From NCBI GenBank assembly GCA_020634395.1, contig JACKBU010000010.1, positions 62,001 to 126,000 on the forward strand: 64,000 nt of DNA, read 5' to 3'. Below the pieces are notes generated by a model. It did not search any database and was not told where the DNA came from. It was given only the letters and a program-made list of their open reading frames with translations. The position numbers were made by a program, and so were the translations under genes. Positions 1 to 9,200 of the stretch are shown here, one piece after another. Positions within the stretch are counted from its first letter, which is position 1; every line of letters begins with the position of its first letter. Origin of the DNA: Ardenticatenaceae bacterium. Its GTDB lineage: Bacteria; Chloroflexota; Anaerolineae; Promineifilales; Promineifilaceae.

Positions 1-598
1 CGACGTTGGCGACAACCATGCCTTCGCCGCGATAGCCAGCAGCCCAGGCATCCGGGGCCAGGACGTGGGCGATGTTGGGTTCTACGGCCGTGGCCGCTTC
101 TGGCGCCGATACACTTTCTTGCTCGGGGTCTATTACCTGCATGGTGCGGCGGGCGCGAATGGATTCAACCTCGTTGAAGGAGAGCAGCGCCTGGAAAGTC
201 GCCTTGGTTGAGCTGTCTACAACTATGACGTTTTCAATCCAGAAGCTCTGGTAATCCACGCCCTGCTCATCCAGGTATTTGCGGACATTGGCCTGGGACT
301 CTTTGGCCGCAGCCTGTAACGTTTCCACGACGTACTGGCCGCGCTCTTCCCAGTCCATACGATAAGCGGCAGACAAATCTGCCTGGTTGCGGAAATAAAT
401 GAGGTAGCCGGGCTTTTCGCCGGCGGCAAAACGAGCCTGCAGTTCGGGTTCAACGGTGACAACGGCCGTTGTGTCCTGAGCATTTCCTCCAGCTGTAGAC
501 TCGCTGATGGGCGAAGCCATCGTTGGCAGCTTGGCCGTGGCCACAGCCGCCAGCAGCAGCAAAACAATAACTGACACCAGCTTCCTTGTACTGTTCAT
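1..598 (-). CDS. Secreted subtilisin-like (S8) protease, N-terminal part
   Basis: Only the first 199 codons lie in the window; the gene runs off the left edge. The ATG at 598 follows a clear AAGGAGTG ribosome site seven bases upstream. Residues about 5-23 are a hydrophobic signal peptide (KLVSVIVLLLLAAVATA). Residues about 65-150 resemble an I9-type inhibitor propeptide, including a YLIYFRNQADLSAAY stretch and a short VESIRARR segment. The visible end, IAHVLAPDAWAAGYRGEGMV, is the typical lead-in to the catalytic Asp of S8 peptidases (usually followed by a VDTGV motif, outside the window). The likely role is extracellular protein degradation after autoprocessing. The family call is inferred because the catalytic triad is not visible. 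Confidence 0.75.
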   Translation of the reverse strand, partial: MNSTRKLVSVIVLLLLAAVATAKLPTMASPISESTAGGNAQDTTAVVTVEPELQARFAAGEKPGYLIYFRNQADLSAAYRMDWEERGQYVVETLQAAAKESQANVRKYLDEQGVDYQSFWIENVIVVDSSTKATFQALLSFNEVESIRARRTMQVIDPEQESVSAPEAATAVEPNIAHVLAPDAWAAGYRGEGMVVANV

Positions 599-1083
599 TT
601 TCACTCCTTGTTAAAGACTGTCAGTTCACTAATAAAGACGCCAAATTACCAAGATATTCGTGCGTTAAAAGAATCGCCTCACCTCCTTATAGAAACGCCT
701 GAAAGAGTAAGGACCCCCGTCCCAATGCAGTTAAATATGATGACAACAAATTCTGTTTGGCTCCCTGCGAAAACCCCATATCCAGTCAACGGCCGTTCAC
801 TGTGCCGTTACACTAAGAGGATAAGGTTGTCACTTACAAATCATCTCTCGAACCACTACGGAGATGTGTGTGAATTGCCTCGCTGTAGACTGCGCGTGAA
901 AATTGAACTGAAATAGGGGTGCTCATAATTCTCTCATCTTTTGCCGCAGAGGCAAGAGAAATTTGGCATTTCAGTCAAATTCTAGAGAAGCAAGAGCCTG
1001 CTTTCACCAGGAATTTTGCAGGCAGGGACGAAGAGGAGCCGAGAAGGTAAAAAGGCAGCATAGGCTGCATGCTTTACAAAGTT
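599..1083. other. Intergenic region, 485 bp
   Basis: It lies between the starts of the protease gene and the end of the prepilin peptidase gene. The base composition is more A+T rich than the surroundings. A strong Shine-Dalgarno-like string (TAAGGAGGT, minus strand, plus coordinates 681-689) is present but opens no credible reading frame. One ACGGCCGT copy sits at 789-796. No terminator or RNA gene was recognised. Confidence 0.4.
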
Positions 1084-1836
1084 TTAGGCCAGTAACCAGT
1101 TGGCGATGGGCTTGCCCCAAAGAAGCATGAGGATCGCAGCAACAGCCAAATATTGGCCATAAGGCAGATAGGTGTTGCGCTTAACCAGGCGGGTCACCAG
1201 TAAAAAGGCGCTGATCACCCCGCCCAGCACAATGCCCAGCATGAGGGCAATGAGGATGTTGGGCACCCCAAGCATGGCGCCCATCAGCAGAGCCAGTTTC
1301 ACGTCGCCCTGGCCAATCGCCCCAGGGCCAAAGGTAACTTTCGCCAGCCAGTAGATCCCCAGGAAGAGCACCAACCCTAAGACCGCTCCTAATAAGGCGG
1401 ATATGAGGTTGATGCCGGGCAGGAAGAGGCTGCACAACAGGGCCACGGCCGTTCCTGGCAGCGTCACCACATCCAAAATCAGCCGGTTTTCCAGATCAAT
1501 CACGATGATCAGAATCAGCAGGCCGATATAAAAGGCATAAACGACCAGAGTCAGCGGATCATCCAGGAGCCAGGGCAGGCAGGCGAACAGCAGAGCGGTG
1601 CCAATTTCCACCAGCCAACCGCGGCGGCGCACAGGTCGGCCACAGTGTGGGCAACGGCCGTTGTAGGCCAACAAGCGCCCAACAGCCAGCCAGCCGGCCG
1701 GCCCATAAACATACAGGCAGTCGGCATCAGGACAGTGAGGGCGAGACGGCCGTTTTCGCTGCGGTAAATCGTCGGCCAGCGCATTCACCACGCCGCCCGT
1801 CAACAAGCCAATCAGAGCAAACAGCAAATTAAGCAT
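1084..1836 (-). CDS. Type IV prepilin peptidase / leader peptidase (A24)
   Basis: This 250-residue polytopic membrane aspartic protease would cleave, and usually N-methylate, type IV pilin or pseudopilin precursors. Near the N-terminus it has the Cys-rich loop of the PilD family (CPDADC, then CPHCGRPVRRRGW). The first catalytic Asp is in IVIDLENRLI and the second in the GxGD motif IGQGDVK. About seven or eight hydrophobic helices are visible. I chose the ATG at 1836, just before MLNLLFALIGLLTGG. A longer frame upstream carries no family similarity, and a TATAAT box (complement of 1844-1849) is seven bases upstream, which suggests a leaderless transcript. No pilin genes are in the window. Confidence 0.9.
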   Translation of the reverse strand: MLNLLFALIGLLTGGVVNALADDLPQRKRPSRPHCPDADCLYVYGPAGWLAVGRLLAYNGRCPHCGRPVRRRGWLVEIGTALLFACLPWLLDDPLTLVVYAFYIGLLILIIVIDLENRLILDVVTLPGTAVALLCSLFLPGINLISALLGAVLGLVLFLGIYWLAKVTFGPGAIGQGDVKLALLMGAMLGVPNILIALMLGIVLGGVISAFLLVTRLVKRNTYLPYGQYLAVAAILMLLWGKPIANWLLA

Positions 1837-1946
1837 GCGCGGAATTATAACCAAATCCCAAAGACACGAAAGACAAATGTTCACCGCGCCGCCCTCCACC
1901 TCCACATACCATGCCGCGATTCACCCCCTGTCTCCTGCCCAGAAAA

Positions 1947-1975
1947 TTTACATTTTCCTCTCCAGAGCCTATAAT
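1947..1975 (+). promoter_or_regulatory. Sigma70-type promoter of the STAND operon
   Basis: TTTACA at 1947-1952 and TATAAT at 1970-1975 are separated by 17 bases. The predicted start point is about 1982, giving a leader of roughly 14 bases before the ATG at 1996. Confidence 0.75.
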
Positions 1976-1995
1976 TTTGTCCAGAGCACAATCTT

Positions 1996-3348
1996 ATGAG
2001 CGATGCAACACAGTCCAACACACTACCGCCTGAAAGCGCCGGGATAATTCCCGAAGCTAGCCAGGTAAGCCACCGCAAACTCCGCCAGGCAATTGTCGAC
2101 CTGTTCGATGCCGGTGAATTCCGTTTATTTTGTCATGATTTAGGCGTCAATTTCGACGATCTGGGTGGGCCAGACACTGGCCTTACAGCCCGCGTAGATG
2201 CCCTGATCCTGTACGTCAACCGCCGCCAGCGCCTGCGCATCCTGTTGACTGTGCTGCAAGAGAACCGGCCCAACCTCACCTGGGAGCAAATCCTCACCGA
2301 CGAAAATGATCCCGAGCCGCTGCCGCTCACCGTGGCGCCGCGGGTCGCCCAGGCGGATGATGGCACGCCGGACACCATTCTTGCCAGCCAGGGCTTCACC
2401 GCGCTGCTCAGCCTGCTGCGCAGCCCGGAAACCCACGAAGCCATCGTGCGCTTCCAAAATGACTTTCAGGCCGCCTCCACACGCATCGACCTTTTAAACG
2501 ACCTAAAACTGGCGCATGATCTGTTTCAGGAACTGGAAAATCGTTATTTTCTCATCGAAAATGACCGCAAGCGGCTGCCTGATGACGACCTGGCCTGGGA
2601 CAGCCTGGCTCTGAACGAGCCGGAGCTGGAAGCCAAGATCGACGACTTACTGACGCTGGCCGTGCAGTCGGCTTTTGCCGAAGAAGCGCAGCGCTGGTCG
2701 CAGCAGCTAGCGACGGTGCGGGAGGCCATGCGCACGGCCGTTGATGGTACCGACCTCGAACAACTCAGCGCGGCCTGCCGGCGCCTCTACCGCATCATCA
2801 ACCGCCAGCCTTCCCGCCTGAACGCCCAGTTGATCACCATCGCCAAAGCCCTCCGCCTGAAAAACCTGCAAACGGCCGTCACCACCATCTGCGACGTCAT
2901 CGACGCTTCCGACATCGCCGAACTGGAACTGGTCAACCAGATCAAACAGGGCAGCGGCGCCCTGGGCGGCATCGACACTCGCCTGCAAAACCTCACGGCC
3001 GAACACGATGCCTGGCAGGCCATCGACGATGAACTGCGCCGCGTCGAAACTTCCCTGGACAGCGGCCTGGAAGAATTGGACGAAGCCTGGCTGGACCTGG
3101 AACCCATGACCCTTGCCCTGCTCCAGACCCAAACAGATGCCTGGGCCACCGACCTGCAAACCGTTCTGACCGAATTAGGCCAGGCCATCAACGAAGCCGT
3201 CGTCGTCACCACGCGCCGCCTGTTCCGCCGTTTTCGCAGCCAGAGCGGCCGTCGCTTTCGCCAGGTAGACCTGGAACTGTTGAGCCTGTGCCACGATCTA
3301 CAAAAAGTTGGTGAATCACTGGATTTATTGTTGAGGACGGTCAAATGA
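1996..3348 (+). CDS. EAD1-like domain protein with long helical C-terminus
   Basis: This 450-residue protein is the first gene of a three-gene operon. Residues about 18-95 (KLRQAIVDLFDAGEFRLFCHD..., then LGVNFDDL and VNRRQRLRILLTVL) match the pattern of effector-associated domain 1, a small helical adaptor that links sensor and effector proteins in bacterial conflict systems. The remaining 350 residues are almost entirely helical, with coiled-coil character and acidic patches and no catalytic motif that I recognise. The stop overlaps the next start as ATGA, so translation is probably coupled to the nSTAND gene downstream. A plausible role is adaptor or effector recruited through EAD1-EAD1 contacts. 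The domain call is from memory of the family; the function is inferred. Confidence 0.7.
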   Translation: MSDATQSNTLPPESAGIIPEASQVSHRKLRQAIVDLFDAGEFRLFCHDLGVNFDDLGGPDTGLTARVDALILYVNRRQRLRILLTVLQENRPNLTWEQILTDENDPEPLPLTVAPRVAQADDGTPDTILASQGFTALLSLLRSPETHEAIVRFQNDFQAASTRIDLLNDLKLAHDLFQELENRYFLIENDRKRLPDDDLAWDSLALNEPELEAKIDDLLTLAVQSAFAEEAQRWSQQLATVREAMRTAVDGTDLEQLSAACRRLYRIINRQPSRLNAQLITIAKALRLKNLQTAVTTICDVIDASDIAELELVNQIKQGSGALGGIDTRLQNLTAEHDAWQAIDDELRRVETSLDSGLEELDEAWLDLEPMTLALLQTQTDAWATDLQTVLTELGQAINEAVVVTTRRLFRRFRSQSGRRFRQVDLELLSLCHDLQKVGESLDLLLRTVK

Positions 3349-6290
3349 GTGCTTCTGAAACGCCACACACACAAAGCCAGCCCGACGCCTTTCTATCGCT
3401 CACCTCGGTACGCCACACTCACCGCGAGCTGCTGCAGCGCCGCCGCCAGGAAGAAGATGAAGCGTTTTACACGGCCGTTACCGATTTCATGCGGCGCGCC
3501 CAGGCCAGCGGCATCTACCTGGACAACGACAGCGACCGTTGGGCTGTACAAAACCTCATCGACTACTGGGAAAACCAGCTCTTCCACGCCGGCCGCACCC
3601 CGCCTGGGGAAACGCTGCTGGCCGAGTTTGATCCCCACTCCGAGCCGCAGCTCCCCGACGACCTCTGCCCTTACGTCGGCCTGGGCGCGTTCCAGCCCGC
3701 CGATGGCCCCCGCTTTTTCGGCCGCGAAGATCTCATCGCCGATTTGCTGGAAGCCGTGCAGGTGCATCGGCTGGTTACCGTGCTCGGTTCTTCGGGCAGC
3801 GGCAAATCATCCATCGTCCTGGCCGGCCTGCTGCCGCGATTGGCGCAGGGCGCTGTGGCCGGCAGCAGCCAGTGGCACATTTTCCCGGTGCTTAAACCGG
3901 GTTCCGCGCCGCTGACGCAGCTGGCCCTGCTGCTCCAAGCGCCAGATGCCGATCCGACGGAGTGGCTGGTGGAGACCCTGGAAAAATTCCGCCAGGATGA
4001 CCACCAACTGACCCACCTCATCAACGCCAGCACCGGCGGCACGGCCGTTCTCGTCATCGACCAGTTTGAAGAAACCTTTACCCTCTGCCAGGACGAAAGT
4101 GAACGCCAGGCATTCCTGGCTAATCTACGCCAGTTGGCCCAGACGCCTACGCGCCGCCACGTCGTCATCCTTACCATGCGCACCGACTACGAGAGCCAGC
4201 TCAGCAAATACACGGACTTCCAGACGGCCGTCGAAGCCGGACAAATTCGCGTCACGGCCATGAACGCCGGCGAACTGCGCAGCGCCATCGAAAACCCGGC
4301 CAACTCTATCGGCCTGAAGTTTGAAGATGGACTGGTCGATGCCCTCATCCGCGAAATTTTGGGCGAACCGGCCGCCCTCCCCCTGCTGCAGTTTGCCCTG
4401 CTCCAGCTTTGGGAAAACCGCGAACGCAGCCGCATCACCTGGGAAGCCTACCGCCGCATTGGCGGCGTGATGGCCGCCCTGGAAAACACCGCCGAAGCCC
4501 TCTTCGACAGCATGATCCCTGAAGACCAGATCACCACCCGCCGCCTCATGCTGCGCCTGGTACAGCCCGGCCAGGGTCTGGAAGTCACCCGTAGCCGCGT
4601 TCGCCGCCGCATGCTCTACAGCGCTGGCGAAGCCCAAGATCGAGTCGACCGGGTGCTAGATAAGCTGGTCCAGGCCCGGTTAGTCCACCTATCGGCTGGC
4701 GTCACCCTCGAAGACGACCAGTTCGAGGTAGCTCATGAAGCCCTCGTACGCAACTGGCCGCGTCTGGTTGACTGGCTAGACGAAGAGCGCGTTCACCTGC
4801 GCCAGCGCCTCCGCCTCACCACTCAGGCCGAAAACTGGGCCGAAAACGACAAAAACGCCGACCTGCTGCTGCGCGGTCCGGCTTTGGCCGAGGCCCAGCA
4901 GTTCACCGATTTCAATCCCCTGGAACAAGAGTTTATCGACGCCAGCCTGGCCGAAAAACAACGGGTCGAACTGGAAAAAGAAAGGCAGCGGCAGCGCGAA
5001 CGCCGTTTCAGCATAGCCCTGGGCGTATTCGCCATCATCGCCATCGTGGGCGTACTTTTCCTGTTTCGGGCCGGCCGCACTGCCGGAGCCGCTCAGGCCA
5101 CCGCCGACGCCGCCCAGATCGAATCCCTGGCTTCGCAACTGACCAGCGAAGCCCTGGCCCGTGAAGGCACCCGCGAATCGGCCGGGGCCGCGGCCACCAG
5201 CACGGTTACCAGCGGCACGGCCACGTCCCAGGCCGATACCATTGCCACCAGCCAGATGCAAAACGAGTTTCGCCTGACAGAAGATGCTCGCGCCACCAGC
5301 GAATCCATCTGGGGAACTTCCACAGTGCAGGCTGAGGCTCAGAGCACAGCCACGGCCGTCGCCCAGGCCACCGCCACCAGCAGCAGTTCCTCGCCGCGCG
5401 CCACGCCCACACCCACGCCAGATCGCGAGCAGTTATCCAATATCTTCTCCGAAAATGCCCAGCTCGGCGCTTTCTACCGCGACCAGGACAACATGCTGAT
5501 GCTGTACATCACCGGCCACACCTTCCTGATGGGCGGCTTGCCGGAAGACCCGGAAAAACGGGATAATGAACTGCCGCTGCACAAAGTCACCGTCAACGAT
5601 TTTTACCTGGACGCCTACGAAGTCAGTGTGCAGCAGTTTGCGGCGTTCTTAAATGCCATTGGCGGCTACAAAAGCAATTGTGGCGACGGCCGTTACGACT
5701 GCGCCGCCACCGGTTTCGAAACCAGCTTCACCATGCTGCTCAACAACGTCGGCTTCTACGAAGCCAAAGCCGGCTACGCCAACTATCCCATCAACTGGGT
5801 CACCTGGTACGGCGCCCACGATTACTGCCAGTGGGCCAACGCCCGCCTGCCCACCGAGGCGGAATGGGAATACGCCGCCCGCAGTATCGACGAACGCCTC
5901 TTCCCGTGGGGCAGCGCCACCCCCAACCGCAGGCTGGCCCTCTTCGGCGTTAATCCCAACACCACCGAGTTTTTCCAGGCGCTGCAGCCGGTTAATGCCT
6001 ACCCGGATGGCGTCAGCCTCTTCGGCTCTTACAACATGGGCGGCAGCATGTGGGAATGGGTTCAGGACTGGTACGCGCCCGATTACCTGCAAACGCCCGA
6101 CAACGGCCGTGCCTACGAGCAAGAAACCGGCCTCAAAGTCGCACGCGGCGGCGGCTGGCCCAGCTCCGGCGGCGACTTGCGTACCTCGCGGCGGCTGGGC
6201 CTGCCGCCTACCTTCAACATCAACAGAATAGATACCTCACTTCAATACTGGGGCGTCGGCTTCCGCTGCGCCCGCGACGTGCAACCATGA
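3345..6290 (+). CDS. nSTAND1 NTPase with membrane helix and FGE-sulfatase domain
   Basis: This is a 981-residue multidomain protein. Residues 1-105 form an N-terminal module shared with the next gene (for example LIDYWENQLFHAG, then CPYVGLGAFQ). The STAND NTPase follows, with Walker A GSSGSGKSS near residue 146, Walker B AVLVIDQFEE near 234, and a winged-helix/arm region to about 540. A single hydrophobic helix (IALGVFAIIAIVGVLFLF, about 555-577) is followed by a Thr/Ala/Ser-rich linker ending in TPTPTP. Residues about 718-980 are a formylglycine-generating-enzyme-like C-type lectin fold (FLMGG, LPTEAEWEYAA, GGGWPSSGG, GFRCARD). In such proteins this fold usually acts as a sensor rather than an enzyme. 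The gene overlaps both neighbours by four bases. Confidence 0.9.
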   Translation: MSASETPHTQSQPDAFLSLTSVRHTHRELLQRRRQEEDEAFYTAVTDFMRRAQASGIYLDNDSDRWAVQNLIDYWENQLFHAGRTPPGETLLAEFDPHSEPQLPDDLCPYVGLGAFQPADGPRFFGREDLIADLLEAVQVHRLVTVLGSSGSGKSSIVLAGLLPRLAQGAVAGSSQWHIFPVLKPGSAPLTQLALLLQAPDADPTEWLVETLEKFRQDDHQLTHLINASTGGTAVLVIDQFEETFTLCQDESERQAFLANLRQLAQTPTRRHVVILTMRTDYESQLSKYTDFQTAVEAGQIRVTAMNAGELRSAIENPANSIGLKFEDGLVDALIREILGEPAALPLLQFALLQLWENRERSRITWEAYRRIGGVMAALENTAEALFDSMIPEDQITTRRLMLRLVQPGQGLEVTRSRVRRRMLYSAGEAQDRVDRVLDKLVQARLVHLSAGVTLEDDQFEVAHEALVRNWPRLVDWLDEERVHLRQRLRLTTQAENWAENDKNADLLLRGPALAEAQQFTDFNPLEQEFIDASLAEKQRVELEKERQRQRERRFSIALGVFAIIAIVGVLFLFRAGRTAGAAQATADAAQIESLASQLTSEALAREGTRESAGAAATSTVTSGTATSQADTIATSQMQNEFRLTEDARATSESIWGTSTVQAEAQSTATAVAQATATSSSSSPRATPTPTPDREQLSNIFSENAQLGAFYRDQDNMLMLYITGHTFLMGGLPEDPEKRDNELPLHKVTVNDFYLDAYEVSVQQFAAFLNAIGGYKSNCGDGRYDCAATGFETSFTMLLNNVGFYEAKAGYANYPINWVTWYGAHDYCQWANARLPTEAEWEYAARSIDERLFPWGSATPNRRLALFGVNPNTTEFFQALQPVNAYPDGVSLFGSYNMGGSMWEWVQDWYAPDYLQTPDNGRAYEQETGLKVARGGGWPSSGGDLRTSRRLGLPPTFNINRIDTSLQYWGVGFRCARDVQP

Positions 6291-9200
6291 ACCAATCCAG
6301 CAGATTCCCCAACCTCAGCGAACTACGCGAAGCACATTTACAGCTCCTGGCCCAGCGACGTGATCCGGGCAGCACCCCCACCGAGGCTTTTCTGCAGGCC
6401 GTCACGGACTTCGTCTGTCAGGGGCAGGCTACCGGCGTCTTGCTGGACGCCGACGAGGAACGCGACGAGGCCCAGTCTTTGCTCGACTTCTGGAGCAACG
6501 AACTGTACCACGCCCACCGCCCTGCACCGGAGGCCACTCTGGCCGATTACGACCCCGAGCAGGCGCCTGAACTGGATAGCGACCTCTGCCCTTACGTCGG
6601 ACTGGACGCTTTCCAGGCCAGCCACAGCGGCTACTTTTTCGGCCGTGAACGGCTGGTCGGCCGGATGCTGGAGAAACTGGAAAACGGCCGTTTCCTGGCC
6701 ATCATCGGTCCCTCCGGCAGCGGCAAATCGTCGGCCGTGCTGGCCGGGCTGCTGCCCCGCCTCCAGATTGGCGCCTTGCCCGGCAGCGCCAGCTGGCGCT
6801 ACTACCCGCGCCTGGTTCCCGGCTCCAATCCGCTGCAATACCTGGCCCAAACGTTGCGCGCCGACTTCAACAGCCACGCCGAATGGGAGCAGGAAACCGG
6901 CGATGCCTTCCGGAAAAACACCCACCAACTGGCCAACCTGGTCAACCGGGCTAACGATCGGCCCGCCGTTTTTGTCATCGACCAGTTCGAGGAAATCTTC
7001 ACCCTCTGCGCCAGCGAAGAAACCCGGCAGGTCTTCATCGACAATCTACTCAACCTCATCGCCGATGAGACAGCCCGTCACACCCTCATCATCACCATGC
7101 GCACAGACTTCGAAAGCCAGCTCATGCGTGTCACCGCTTTCCAAAGACCCTACGAGCAGGCCCAGATTCGCGTCACGCCCATGAACGCCGCCCAACTGCA
7201 CGAAGCCATCAAAAAACCGGCCGACAAAGTGGGCCTGCGCTTCGCCGATGGCCTGGTCGCGGAATTGATCCGCGACGTGCTGGGGGAACCCAACGCCCTG
7301 CCCCTGCTGCAGTTTACCCTGCGCCAGTTGTGGGAAAGCCGCGACCGCAACCGCGTAACCTGGGAAGCCTATCAGAAATTGGGCGGCGGGCGGCAGGCGC
7401 TGGCCAAAACGGCCGACGCCTTTTACAACCAGCTCAGTCCAGAAGACCGGGAAACGGCGCAGCGCATTTTGTTGACGGCCGTGCGCCCCGGCCCCGGCCT
7501 GGAAGTCAGCCGGCAGCGCGTGCGCCGCACCGCCCTCTACCAGCTCCCCGATCCCGCCGAACAGGTGGACCGCGTCTTGCAGGCCCTCAGCAGCGCCCGC
7601 CTGATTGTGCTGCTGCCCGGCGAAAACCCCGAAGATGACCAGATCGACCTGGCCCACGAAGCCCTCATCCGCAACTGGCCGCGCCTCATCGGGTGGGTGG
7701 AAGAAGAGCGCGTCGCCAAACGCCGCCGCCTGCGCCTGACCGAAGCCGCCGAGCAGTGGGAACTGCTCAACCGCGACCCCAGCACCCTCTGGCGCGGCCT
7801 GCTGCTGCAAGAAGCCGACAGCTATCCGGACAAAAATGGGCTGGAAAACGCCTTCGTCACCGCCAGCCTGGAAGCCGAGCAAAAAGAGCAGGAAGAAAAA
7901 GCCGCCGCCTACCTGCTGCAGTTAGAGCAAGCCCGCGCCCTGGCCAAAGCCGAACGCCTGCGCGCCGAAGAACAAGAAAAACGCGCCGAAGACCAGGAAG
8001 CCTTCGCCACAGAGAGCGCCGCCAACGCCCAGCGCCTGCAGCGCATTACCTGGCTGCTGGCAGTGGTGGCCATCATCGCCATGCTGGCCGGGGGGTGGGC
8101 GGCTTTGAACGGGCAGCGCGCGCGCAGCAATGCGGCAAAGGCCGCCACCAGCGAAGCCGCCGCCGTCGCCAATGCCAGTCTGGCGGCTACCAACGAGGCC
8201 CAGGCCGTGGCCAATGCCGCCCTGGCCGCCACCCGTGAAGCCGAAGCGATCAGCAGTGCCAGTCTGGCGGCCACCAGCGAAGCCCTGGCCGTAGACAGCG
8301 CCAGTGCTGCCGCCACCAGTGAAGCCGTGGCGCTGGACAGCGCCGCCCTGGCCGCTGCCCGCGAAGCGGAGGCCATTCGCAACGCCGACGAAGCCGACCG
8401 CCAATTCCGCCTGGCAACCTCGCGTGAACTGGCCGGCGCCAGCACCGACAACCTGAGCAGCGACCCGCAGTTGGCCCTGTCGCTGGCCCTGGAAGCGGTC
8501 AACATCACCTATGCCCAGGACCAGACCGCTTCGGCCGAGGCCGAAGATGCTCTGTACCGCGCTCTGCAAGCCTCGCAGTTGCAGATGACGTTGGCCGGGC
8601 ATGATGGCGCGGTCACGGCCGTTGCCTTTAGCCCGGACGGCCGTTTCATCGCCACGTCCAGCAGTGATACCAGCGTGCGCCTGTGGGACGCCGCCACCGG
8701 CCAGACACTCTACATGCTGGAAGACCACGACCGCCCGGTGACCGACGTGGCCTTTAGTCCGGATGGCACGCGGCTGGTCTCGGCGGGCGAAGACGGCCGT
8801 ATTGTCGTCTGGAACGCGGAAACCGGAGCGCGCATCCTGGCCCGCAACGGCGAAAACGGCGCTATCCGGGCCATCGCCTTCAGCCCAGACGGCAGCCAAC
8901 TGGCCGCCGCCAACGACGACGCCACCCTGCGCATTTGGGAAACGGCCGGCTGGACCTCACTTTTTCTTTCTTTCGGCCACGATGATGCTCTAACCGACGT
9001 GGCGTATACCTATGACGGCCGTTTGCTGGCCACATCCGGGCGCGACGGCCGCATCATCTTCTGGAACGCCGACAACGGACTGTCCGTCAGCGCCATCGAA
9101 CCGGCCATCTTCCAGGATGCGCCGCTGATCGTGAACGCCATCGCCTTCAGTCCAGACGACCACCTGCTGGCGACGGCTAATGGCAACGGCACGGCGCGCC

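Noticed and set aside
608..916. 102-codon plus-strand frame in the first intergenic region
   Set aside because: No ribosome site, no recognisable domain, biased composition; it lies in an A+T-rich spacer.
6050..6286. N-terminal extension of the WD40 STAND protein by 79 codons
   Set aside because: The extension overlaps the FGE domain of the previous gene in another phase; the ATG at 6287 with ATGA overlap is the natural start.
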